DNA of 64,000 bases, taken from Micrasema longulum. Its lineage: Eukaryota; Arthropoda; Insecta; Trichoptera; Brachycentridae. Position 1 is the stretch's first letter, and every line of letters begins with the position of its first letter. The stretch covers positions 1 through 64,000 of the forward strand of contig JAGVSM010003687.1 in NCBI GenBank assembly GCA_022494885.1, read 5' to 3'. Below the pieces are notes generated by a model, which was given only the letters and a program-made list of their open reading frames with translations, was not told the DNA's origin and did no database searches. Shown here one piece after another: positions 54,960 through 64,000 of this stretch. The translations under genes were made by a program, and so were the position numbers.

Positions 54960-55690
54960 AATATATTGAATTCAATTCATTTATTTTAAATATAACATAT
55001 ACATTACAAACATATAAAGAAAAAAAAATACACGAAAGAGGCACATGTCAAAGTAGTAGGAAAATCTTGCTCCGGAAAACCCTTTCGGATACATGGAACA
55101 AATTAATATCCAGAGCGATGTTGTTTAGCAAAGCGGTAGCCCTTCGTTGGAAGGTATGCCTGTTGAGGTATAACCATAGGCAGGTTAGTCCTGTGTATCG
55201 GAATATGAAACAATATATGCTGACGCTGTCTTGGGTAATTATCAGGAACATACAAACTAATGCTCATCATAATCTCAGAATTATCGATCATACCGCGCAA
55301 CAATCGATAAAAATGTGTAGTCAAATACACATTCCTTCTAGTCTCTTAAACTGTTGTAGCCAAGCATACCCTGGAGAAACTCGGTCGGATAAAGCCAAGG
55401 ATAATACCCGCACTCCCTCATGTAGAGATATCTCAGAAACTTCTTTTGGATTTTCTCTATCATAAGAGAGTACTTCAGTTCATGTGGCCCCCAAATCATC
55501 GAGCCACTCTCGAGTCTACTTCGCACCGAGGAGTTGTATAGAGTTCTCACGCGGGTATTTTCGAAAACCCTGGCAGTACGCAGAACAAATCCTAACATCT
55601 TCAATGCATTACCACTGATTGTCTCTATGTGTTCATGAAATGTCAGAGTGCTCACAAATCTAATGCCTAGATCCTTAACATATTACATTA
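54960..55690 (-). pseudogene. 5'-truncated Jockey-like LINE, minus strand
   Basis: On the minus strand, from 55,688: YVKDLGIRFVSTLTFHEHIE, then LGFVLRTARVFENTRVRTLY, NSSVRSRLESGSMIWGP, IEKIQKKFLRYLYMRE and FLQGMLGYNSLRDRR. This aligns by eye with the 2.2-kb RT fragment (DLGVILDSKLTFENH, LLEYASSVWSP, IQWTFLRHLN). Frames then shift, and 55,330-55,103 gives MIDNSEIMMSISLYVPDNYP, the C-terminal tail seen at 19.9 kb (LYVPSNYIRPRQH). YADD itself is outside the copy. The 3' UTR should lie below 55,060; the foldback element follows. Two or more frameshifts make it a clear pseudogene. Confidence 0.8.
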
Positions 55691-56454
55691 TTGATCTTCA
55701 AATATTGTATAACAAATAAAATTTGACGCAACGTTCACAAAGATAATCTATCTTCGTACTCACTAAGATAATCTACTTCACCCGTGGACGGTAATTTTCA
55801 GTAATTAATTAAAAGTTTGCATTTTGAATAATAACAATGGAATTAGAATTCTTCGGCAGTATCAGAAACCACAGTCAGATACCAATTATTTATAAAAACA
55901 TATCAACCGTGATATCATTTGTCTAGCTGTCGGTCAAAGCGTCGAAGATTGCAACGATCACGCGAACATTCGCTGACGGGGCTCGGCCGCTCGACTCGGC
56001 CAGTATCGGAGCATGACAACACAATCTGCCATTGTTAGCGATAATTACTGAATGTTTGTTTTCGTGCATGTACAAATATCCCCAACTTCGTGTATTCCCG
56101 TTCCCGGATCGAGAAATTATCCACAATTGGTACTAGAGAGATCCTCAACGAGGATCGTATCATTAATTAAATCATCGTGAATTTGAAGAACCGTGAAATC
56201 AGTATTTTAAGAATCAACCTCAGACACTATCGAGGCATTAGCAATAATATGTCTGAAAAAGCCCAGCAGATAATCAGCCAACTTAAATTGTATTAAAAGG
56301 GTTTTTTTACACATTGGGCAGCAGTATTTATTTTATTTATTTGTTTATTTATTCATATAAAGATGCATATTAAAAAAAAATAAAAAACGTAAACCCAACT
56401 ATGAGACTAAGAGCCCTGTGTTGAGTTGGAATTGTAATACAACATTTATAAACT
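55691..56454. other. No recognised gene; small GC-richer patch
   Basis: 55,925-56,010 is GC-richer (GCTGACGGGGCTCGGCCGCT). ACTATGAGACTAAGAGCCC near 56,399 and TGAGTTGGAATTG resemble minus-strand LINE 3' UTR ends (compare 56,940 and 49,340). Confidence 0.3.
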
Positions 56455-56840
56455 ACAAATTAATACAAAATTATGTTTCTTTTTAATTTATTTTTTTTAA
56501 ATTATAAGTTTAAGTTGTTTCTATTCACTCATATCAAACACACACTCACCCTGTCCATAACCCTACCCTCACACCCATATACAATCACACACTTATTCAC
56601 ATACCTATCAAAACCACACTCCACTTTTTACACACGCATCCTCACACAAAAAAGAAAACTCGCACACATGCACTTCTATGAATTAATATCTAACTGAACT
56701 CGATTTTTATAATTGTATTTATGTGAAAAACTGATTTGGCTTTATTTTATGTTTATTTTGTGTTGTTGATAATGTTGTGTATATTTTTTTGTACTGCTGT
56801 TGTTTTTCTGAATAAACAAAATTAAAATTAAATTAAATAC
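56455..56840 (+). mobile_element. LINE 3' UTR (CA-rich), very short copy
   Basis: A long CA/CCCT-rich tract (ACACACTCACCCTGTCC, ACCCTCACACCCATATAC, CACACACTTATTCACATACC) is followed by TTTATTTTATGTTTATTTTG, TGTACTGCTGTTGTTTTTCT and GAATAAACAAAATTAAAATT. Same layout as the 3' UTR of the 2.2-kb element (3,165-3,381). The frame at 56,473 is the CA-repeat translated. Confidence 0.6.
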
Positions 56841-56889
56841 AAACGTTTAAACTTGAACTTTACACATAGATCAACCGATCAGCATTCAG

Positions 56890-57650
56890 CATATTATTAT
56901 TTTTCATTTACATGCATAAGTTTATTGTACATTATATGAGACATAAGTCCCAACTCCATAAGACTAAAAGTCCGGTGTTGAGATGGGACGGGCAATAAGT
57001 TGACACAGACACATGAGTATATCACCACAAATATAGGATAAGAAACATAAAAAATAATTTTAATAAAACATAAATATGGTACACCAATATGGTAAACGGT
57101 AAACTCAAACATTCTGAAAATTATCAAGAAGTTTCCTACTCAAATCCCTCCCACTAAGGAAAATCCAGTCCTTAACTTATTTCTTGAAAATAGTTTTTGT
57201 CCTTGAGAGCTTAAAACGCTCTTCCAAAATATTGAAAACTCTCGGTGCGATAAATGAGAGATGTCGCTAAGCAAAAGTCGTACGGGTTTTGGGTATGACA
57301 TAATTCGTGCTCTGGAAAAACCTCGTACGGACATTTTGCTGAGACTTCTCCTTATTGTTCCACCAGAAGTGTGTAAGAAATAAAATAATATTACATAAAC
57401 AACATTGCGAGGTAAGGCTGATGAACATTGACTTTGAATAAAATCCTGTATTTTGGTGGCACATAATGATCAAAGTAAATGGTTGACAAACCCTGATACA
57501 GCTCCATACGTTTCTTGTCTCCTGTCCTCGTGTCCTCTAGAGATATAGAGAATGAACCGATATCTCTCCAATGAAGCAGAAAGTATTGGCCGATATAAAA
57601 CGATAGCCTATATAGATTTTTCTGACCCCTGATCAAAGCGTCTATAAATA
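56890..57650 (-). pseudogene. 5'-truncated LINE ORF end and 3' UTR, minus strand
   Basis: On the minus strand, 57,636-57,391 encodes a diverged upstream part (no RT motif recognised), and 57,334-57,140 in mixed frames gives FPEHELCHTQNPYDF, FQYFGRAF and LKDKNYFQE, like the LINE end at 50,150-50,340. The 3' UTR contains, in reverse, CTTTTAGTCTTATGGAGTTG and GGACTTATGTCTCATATAAT, shared with 49,330-49,360. Several frameshifts. Confidence 0.55.
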
Positions 57651-57839
57651 ATATTATTACATTAGAAAAAATAGCCTATCTTCAGATACGAAGCGGACAA
57701 TGCTAAGCAACAACACCAATTCACACTCACTATTAATCCGAGACACAACTCAAACATCTAAATAAACAACGCGATTATAATAAAACAGCAATAATAATAG
57801 CAACAAGTACAATATTGAAGAATCGAATGAAAACAAAAT
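57651..57839. other. No recognised gene
   Basis: AT-rich. Confidence 0.25.
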
Positions 57840-58090
57840 GACGATATAATTATCGTATGGGGTTATCCCCGGTAAATTTTCCTCGCCGTTTTCACGGCGT
57901 GATTGTTAACTAAACATTATCGTGGAATAAATTAAGAGAACATTTATCTTCATCAAACAATACCGAGAGTAGACTGAGCGAGATAAAACATTCGGCTATC
58001 GAAACGCGGGCGATCAATCATACTCCTTCAAAAGATCTCCCTGAAGAATAGCGCGGCGCTAACGCCGCACACCTTTCCACGGCTAATACT
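57840..58090. promoter_or_regulatory. Weak GC-richer island with GATA-type sites
   Basis: GGGGTTATCCCCGG at about 57,859 forms a short palindrome. CCTCGCCGTTTTCACGGCG, GAGATAAAAC, GAAACGCGGGCG and GCGCGGCGCTAACGCC follow. No repeat partner; GATA and palindrome content suggests, but does not show, regulation. Confidence 0.22.
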
Positions 58091-58499
58091 ATCGTAGTAA
58101 GAATTTGTTTACTTTTTCTGAGGAAACGAAAAGCTTGAATTTAGTGCCAAATTGAAATAACCACTAAAATATATTGTACAGACTAAATGTACTATAATTT
58201 ATTAAAACCATGCTTCAGATTGTACTGACGCTTTGCGGAATTTAAAAAATTGGAATTATTTAAGGCGAAGGAAATCTATTTGACGAGAACATTAACTTAT
58301 TTTAGAATCTGTAAAAATACGAGTATGCATATAAAATAGAATTAGAAACTTGTACTTTGATCACAATTAATGGACTAATATATTATATTTTATAGATTAA
58401 CGGCCTTAAAACAATCTACAAAAGCATATAATATAAAACAAGTGTATGCGAGAAGTAAACTACAGTATTTACAAAGATCCAACTTTACAGGAGAGACAA
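58091..58499. other. No recognised gene
   Basis: AT-rich. Confidence 0.25.
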
Positions 58500-59020
58500 A
58501 TTACCGATTTTTCCTACTTTAAACGTCTTGCGTTTACCTTGCACCGATTTGCATGTTTTTTTTTTGCATAATAATGATCTTTGCGCCGCGCATGTTTGTA
58601 GATCTAAAAATCTTTAATCTGATCCGTTAAAAAAAAGTTAGGAGCGTAAATATTTTATTCATCGAACTACCAGGGTTGCGTCCGACGAGAATGCATATAC
58701 TAAAAAATTAGGAAGATGTTATTTTGCATAAAAAAATGTTTGTAAATGCTTGCAAACAGGATTTGTTTTTGTGGATCTCAATCAGATTCTTTCCTAAATT
58801 TCTTTTAATTTCTACACATTTATTTATTTTTACTGGATTTTTGGTAACACAAAAAATATATCAAAAGACATTCGATTTTTTTTTTAAATCGTAATCCTAA
58901 ATAAAGTGCACTCTAAAAGAGCAGAGTTTGACATTTGCTAAAACAATTCCGTAGGTATTTAAAAAATATTTATTTTACGTTTCGGAATTCAACCATAAAA
59001 AAGTATCTAGGTACCTATCT
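58500..59020 (+). repeat. Dispersed repeat X, copy 2
   Basis: Colinear with 13,380-13,960: GATCTTTGCGCCGCGCATGT, TAGATCTAAAAATCTTTAAT, CTACCAGGGTTGCGTCCGAC, GTTTTTGTGGATCTCAATCA, TTTTTACTGGATTTTTGGTA and GTATCTAGGTACCTATCTT. Several small indels distinguish the two. No coding capacity or class assignment. Confidence 0.6.
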
Positions 59021-60741
59021 TAAATAAAAAAATTCACTGCCGTTCTGATGCACAATCGAGAATAGACAGTGCTTGCTTAAATTTTTTGCCTTTTTTTTAT
59101 TAACATAACTACACATTTTTACAGTTTTTACATTTCAATTTTCATATTTTTACTAAAACTAAAATCCCACTAAGCCACTTTCTGTAGCTTGTTGGTGGAG
59201 ATTATATTTAAACCAACTTATATAATATTATCTACATTTATAAAAACAATGAATTAACATATATAATTAATAGCCGGAAAGATCAGAATATACATATTTA
59301 TATACAATTAATAATATTTTTTCTTAATATTATTTTTTTGAAAAACAAGAAAACATATAAAAAATTAAAATATATTTGTAATTGTTTTTTTTATATTTTT
59401 TTATTTACACCTTTTATCAGAAATACAATTAAACGTTCACTTTGCCCAGCTAACAAGGGTACATACCCCGTTCCAAGCTAGGCATTTACACATAAGCTAT
59501 GTACTATTCATACACAAACTTTTGATCGAGTAGCCACTCTCTTATTTTGCTCTTGTTACATTGTGTGCTAAATTTACGTTCTTACGACAGTAAATTAAAA
59601 ATGTTAGGTACTAAATATTTGAAAGTTATATTACCATACTTATCGCATACTTTTGGTACTCCCAAACTATCACTATACGTGAAGCGTGTATTATGGTTAT
59701 GTTTGAGAGGAATTTTGAATGTATTACTATTGAATTGTTCCAAAATAATGCAAAGCCACAGTAATTCTCGAACTGGCAGAGTTTTAAGCGTTTTGTACAG
59801 GAGAACATTATTTTATTTTTTTTGTTCATAAATCTCTGCTGGTATAATTCTCTTAACTATAGAGTACTGTAGACCCTGAATCATTTTAATATAAGTTTTA
59901 GTCGAATGTCCCTTCTAGTTTTAGTCGAGCGGATTATTTGTATATTTATTTACCTACTTCATTTCTAATAATAAACGCCGATTTTCGGCACTGAACTTAA
60001 TCACGTGTGTCGTTCGCACTATTTTACGACGTTTCAGATGCGATTCGAAACATTCTGGTGTAATTTTATTTCATTTTTTACTAAAACAAGACCAAATTAA
60101 ATAATTAAATAATGACAGTTTAATCTACATAATATTTGAAAAATATAAAAAAATATTCTTAATAAAAACATTTGTTTATTTAGTTTTTCCGTGAAACAAC
60201 CCCTAAAATAGGTAAAAATACACCAACACAGGTAGCTTTAGCTGAGCATTTTCTAAAACTACCCTAAGAAAATAGGTTCCACTTTTATGAGGGTGGAAGG
60301 TGAAAACGTATTCGAACGATATAAGATAAGGTATTCGATTCCAAACCTTTCGATCTAAAGCCAAGATAAGATTTACAGATTATTTTAATACACGTTCCAC
60401 TAAGGTACTCTCTCTGGAAGTTAGAGATGTTTTGTTGGATAAAACTTCCCAGTACTTAGTTATTTAGCACCTACGATATAACCCAACATAAAAAAACATT
60501 GTAATTTAAACAAGATTACGATATTCTTTATTGATAAATAAGCAGTACTCAATATTTAACCCCTACGAGTAATTTTCGTGTCGTGTAAAACGACATCTTT
60601 ATTGGAACTACATATATAATAATTTGATCACGTAACTTATTTTTTTATGAAAAGTCAACATGTCTTTAAATGAATTATATAATTAACAAAAATAATTAAA
60701 ACACATTTAAAAAAAAAACTTAATATTAGCCCTCTTATAAT
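59021..60741. other. No recognised gene
   Basis: AT-rich. Frames at 59,547-59,831 (plus) and its antisense have no motif. TTTTAGTCGAATGTCCCTTC then TAGTTTTAGTCGAGCGGATT at 59,896-59,933 is a short direct repeat. GTAGCTTTAGCTGAGCATTT near 60,232 has no partner. Confidence 0.3.
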
Positions 60742-60835
60742 CTACTTAAATATTTTAATTTTGGTAACCATTTTCAATAAGTTGAAAAGAACTCACTATT
60801 AAAAATGGAAATCAGTTTGAGGTACAGTGGGGTTT
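60742..60835 (-). mobile_element. SINE family B, 3' part, minus strand
   Basis: In reverse complement: CCCACTGTACCTCAAACTGA, TTTCCATTTTTAATAGTGAG, TTCTTTTCAACTTATTGAAA and ATGGTTACCAAAATTAAAAT then ATTTAAGTAGA. It matches the body of family B; the tRNA head is absent. Confidence 0.6.
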
Positions 60836-60842
60836 GAAAAAA

Positions 60843-61072
60843 TAAGGATGTTCAAACATAGGCAGAATGGTGAATGTTACACAGTGATCACATAAACAAT
60901 GTATTTGTCTAGACTTCCACATTCCCTTCGCTAAAATGTACTCCGAATTTAATGTAAGTGGTAATTTGGCTTAGTTAACAAGGCCTGTGGTGCGTCAGTA
61001 TTTGGTTTGAGTAATAACTTTACGCATTGTGTAACACTCAACATTCTACCCATGTTTGAGAATCCACATTGA
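60843..61072. repeat. Foldback/MITE family, head-to-head inverted copy
   Basis: The left half (GGATGTTCAAACATAGGCAG, AATGGTGAATGTTACACAGT) and the right half (CACTCAACATTCTACCCATG, TTTGAGAATCCACATT) are inverted copies of the same internal block. The family core (GTGGCCACTT... GACAGG) is degraded between them. It therefore has more symmetry than the other copies, as if two copies met or the element duplicated in inverse. Confidence 0.6.
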
Positions 61073-61130
61073 ACCGGGTTGTAGTCCAGTCGTTTATGTC
61101 AACAGCTTGTCAATTTGAAATCAGAGGCGA
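61073..61130 (+). mobile_element. SINE family B, 5' fragment
   Basis: TTGAACCGGGTTGTAGTCCA and GTCGTTTATGTCAACAGCTT, then GAAATCAGAGG, match the first 55 bases of the 47,931 copy with changes. It breaks off before the B box. Confidence 0.5.
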
Positions 61131-61589
61131 TTTACAGTCTACGCTTTTATGCGATTTCTTTATCACTGGGTACCAGGTTGATTTTTAATGCATCTCATTA
61201 TGTCTGTTTATATTGTCAAGATGTTTGTAGATCTCGATCGCCTCTTTTACCAATCGAGTTTTGTGACTCTTTGGTCCCATATAACTATCGGGTCGAAGAA
61301 AAACTTACACTTTGAAATTTTACATTTACAAATTACATATATATATTCTTAAATTTTTGACACAAGAAACAAAACGAGCTAAATACCACCATTAAATAAC
61401 TTAGCCCGCTTGAATGTCCCTGTTATGAATCGAACCGTCTCTCTTCGTGTATAGTTTAGATATACAGTTTAGTTATTTTACAAGATATTTGTCGCTGCTA
61501 TCGGAGTGTTTTATTTTTTACATATTTAAAATGTTACTATTTCAAAAAGCAAATGCGGAAACCATAAATAATATTATGATGGTGCGTTT
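61131..61589. other. No recognised gene; possible tRNA-like trace
   Basis: AT-rich. CCTGTTATGAATCGAACCGT near 61,421 resembles an inverted B box (minus strand), too isolated to call a SINE. Confidence 0.25.
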
Positions 61590-61690
61590 TATAGAAGGTG
61601 AAATAAATCAGAAAAATTTCACCGACATCAATAAAAGTTTTAGCTCTTTTGCCATACATAATCAAGAGTTGGAAAAAATATATAAATATT
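61590..61690 (+). repeat. Foldback/MITE family fragment
   Basis: AAAAATTTCACCGACATCAA, TAAAAGTTTTAGCTCTTTTG and AATCAAGAGTTGG match the 5' internal block at 15,008-15,075. The GTGGCCACTT core is not found after it. Confidence 0.45.
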
Positions 61691-62449
61691 CGAACGTAAA
61701 ATATGGATAATCATTTCGCACCTTTATAACAAAAACGACTAAAAAAAGCTTAAAATGAGTTAAGATCATAAAACAACGTCAATGAACTTCTTTCTGCATT
61801 TAAAAAAACGCAATATTCGGGTGGGAATAGGACAAAGCCGTTAAATCGGTTTCTTTTTTACTCAGAAAATTTAGATTCCGTGTCAGTACGGAAACGACGC
61901 AATTACTTTTGTGTTTACATTGCTGTATGAAGGACGCAACGCAGACAAACATATAGTGACCGAAAGCCGGTTAAGTCGATTTTATTCCGATACAAATGGC
62001 ATGTGTATTTTATTTAAAAAAAATAATAAAACGACCAATTTAGCTTTATGATTGTTTTGTTCTGACTTACCGATAATCTAAGTGACTTATTTACGTTTAT
62101 GTTGACAAAAACATGTGTTTTGTGACCTGATCTGACCTAATAAAAATTAAGTAATTATCTTATTTTTCAAAGTGTTTTTTTTTTTAATCTAAAACTGACT
62201 CATTAAATAAATGTCTTGTTTAAACTTATAATAATTTATTTTTATTACGGTTTTTTTTCATAGATTCATAGCTGAAAACCTTCGGTATTATTCTTAACTC
62301 AAAATTTGGCGCTTACTTCGAAAAACATGAAACAATAGACAAAGGAATTCGAAGGTGTCACAATTTACATTCTACTTTTGCAATTTCCCAAAGGGTAGAT
62401 TTTTTTAGTTGAGTCGTTTTCGTCCTAAAGGTGCGAAATGTCATAAGCT
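61691..62449. other. No recognised gene
   Basis: AT-rich, nothing recognised. Confidence 0.3.
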
Positions 62450-62720
62450 CTGCAAAAGCTTTGAATTCTACGTGTGCTGGTGACACGGTTTCACGGAAAT
62501 TTCTTTTCGCGAGCACTATTCTCCTTAGGGGCGGAGGGTAGGTGGCGGGTGGAGTGAGATGTGGGGGGCGGAGGTTTGACAGTGGTAGTGGGTGTGCTAT
62601 ACTCAGGTAACAGTGGAGTGGTGAGGTGCAGATAGGTGAGGCATGGCGGTACCAGCATGTGATAGCCAACTAAAGTAAAGCGATGGATAAAGTCGCGATA
62701 GCGAGGCACTACTGGGAGAC
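62450..62720. promoter_or_regulatory. G-rich island
   Basis: TTAGGGGCGGAGGGTAGGTG, GCGGGTGGAGTGAGATGTGG and GGGGCGGAGGTTTGACAGTG, followed by GGTGAGGTGCAGATAGGTGA and ATGGCGGTACCAG. Two GGGGCGGAGG units lie about 36 bases apart. Overlapping minus-strand frames are Pro/Thr-rich as a result of the G-rich plus strand. Confidence 0.28.
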
Positions 62721-62859
62721 AATGAACTAACTGCAGTTAGGAGAAATAAGAAAATAAAATAAAAAATTTAATTTATTTATTTTATCATATTTATGAAATT
62801 TCATCTTAATAGACCAATTTCTCAACACAGGCGAAAAAAATATTAATCTTTAATTTTAT

Positions 62860-62935
62860 TCCAATCATCATCATCAGCATCATCATTCCCTTTGGTGCAT
62901 AGGGCACTGCATTGGTACACCAGTTTTATTCCAAT
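62860..62935. repeat. Short dispersed repeat with CATCAT run
   Basis: AATCATCATCATCAGCATCA then CATTCCCTTTGGTGCATAGG and GCACTGCATTGGTACACC. Related to 32,414-32,480 and 50,813-50,860. Probably the end of an unidentified LINE; reading it in reverse gives the 'GCACC ... ATGATGATGA' ends common in LINE 3' regions. Confidence 0.45.
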
Positions 62936-64000
62936 AAAACCTGTTCTAAGAACAGTACAGTGTTCAGAATTCATTTTACGTTGCTCAGATGTCAACCATT
63001 TGGAAAAATGTCACAAAAATTCAAGTGATTTAAAATGCTTGTATTTCTTTTGAAAAACAAAATATTATGATTTTTCTTCTACCATTTTAATTCTCAATCT
63101 ATTATCTTTAAATCGTTTGATTTAATTTTAGTTCAATACTTAGTCTTTATATGAGAATCGAGATACCAAAGTTTAGTCTCAATTTGAAATGGCGTAATCT
63201 GCCGGTTAAAAAGTAATTCCATTTTAGTTAATTTTTTGATAGAAATACCTTTAAAAATTATTGTTTTTATCTAATTTATGTTTTTTTATAATTACTCGAT
63301 TTTTTTCAAACATTCGTTTTAAAATTGCAAAATCGTATAATTTCTTAATATTTTGTGCGTTTTACCTGACTACAGCCTTCGATTCATTTATTTTGAATTC
63401 TTCTGTGATATTCAAGGGTCTGTACTTGTTAGCAGTTATTCCTAATTTTAATTAATATTTTTAATTAAGATTAATATGATAGTTTCCTTTTGTTCCGTGA
63501 AATTTCATTGTCTGCATACTTCCTGTAGTTCGGAAGATAAGCTTTATAACAAAAACAGGTAATTGAAAAAGAACGAAGTTTAATTTATCGACTAAGTAGG
63601 TAAGTATTAACGTATACCGGTTGTGTGGCGATATGGGACAGATGTGGATTATTGTGCATACATGTACCATGTAACTAGGCATATAAAGAAGTATCTGATA
63701 AATAAAAACAATTTATGCAATCACGTTTTTTAAATGGAAAGTTATCTACAAGTTCTATAAACACCTGTCTTCGTGTATTTTAATAAATATCTGCTGTACG
63801 AATCTTAGTAAGTTTAAGAACTTAATAAACTTTTGATTAAGAACTCATTCAAATTTATTTTTTATTTTATTGAATATAACGCACTTATAATTGCATTTAT
63901 ATATTTTAAAATTGGAAATCAACAAAATATTATTTTTAAACAATATGTTTACATATTACCCATAAGATTTTTTCAGCACGGAGCAATATTTTTTTACAAA
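62936..64000. other. No recognised gene
   Basis: AT-rich to the window end. Frames at 63,261 and 63,461 have no motif. Confidence 0.3.

Noticed and set aside
1..64000. CRISPR arrays, bacterial operons, riboswitches, integrated viruses
   Set aside because: No regularly spaced direct repeats, no ribosome-binding-site-led gene strings and no viral hallmark genes. Composition and repeats are eukaryotic.

Overview
This 64-kb window is AT-rich, intergenic or intronic eukaryotic DNA, almost certainly from an insect or another arthropod. I found no convincing host protein-coding gene, rRNA gene or intact tRNA gene, no CRISPR array and nothing operon-like. The arthropod assignment rests on the repeat content: Jockey-like and R1/LOA-like non-LTR retrotransposons (LINEs), two sets of tRNA-derived SINEs, short Helitrons with a GC hairpin and CTAG end of the kind common in Lepidoptera, a Penelope-like GIY-YIG relic and a BED/hAT relic. 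I cannot fix the insect order from sequence alone.

The main feature is a nearly complete endonuclease/reverse transcriptase/RNase H ORF of an R1/LOA-group LINE at 39,051-42,832 on the plus strand. It is broken by one frameshift near 42,010 inside RNase H. The motif residues of all three enzymatic domains are still present. No ORF1 lies upstream.

The rest is a mosaic of dead insertions. (i) About a dozen 5'-truncated LINE tails, each with the end of an RT ORF or only a 3' UTR, lie on both strands (2.2, 5.1, 19.9, 20.2, 22.4, 26.9, 27.7, 38.6, 44.9, 46.1, 46.8, 48.1, 49.3, 51.8, 54.9, 56.5 and 56.9 kb). (ii) A recurrent foldback, MITE-like family has about ten remnants (0.07, 5.0, 11.6, 15.1, 30.2, 34.7, 46.0, 54.6, 60.8 and 61.6 kb). 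(iii) Two sets of tRNA-derived SINEs are scattered through the window. (iv) Two Helitron-like elements lie at 21.7 and 28.8 kb. (v) A separate perfectly bounded foldback element lies at 33.15-33.53 kb. (vi) An internally deleted hAT element lies at 24.8-25.4 kb. (vii) A two-copy repeat of unknown class lies at 13.4 and 58.5 kb. (viii) Three decayed hammerhead-ribozyme-like cores (17.0, 34.4 and 38.9 kb) are all on the minus strand, the strand of the Penelope-like GIY-YIG fragment at 31.1-31.4 kb.

Against the AT-rich background are about seventeen GC-rich islands of 150-500 bp that no repeat family recognised here explains. Many contain GATA-factor-type sites (AGATAA/TTATCT) and C-rich runs; the 54.1-kb island has four AGATAA/TTATCT sites in about 65 bp. 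They are the best candidates for host cis-regulatory DNA, for example enhancers in a large intron or gene desert. That reading is inference.

I saw no new enzymatic or defence system. The items most worth following up are the hammerhead/Penelope association, the GATA-rich islands, the foldback family and the deleted hAT element.
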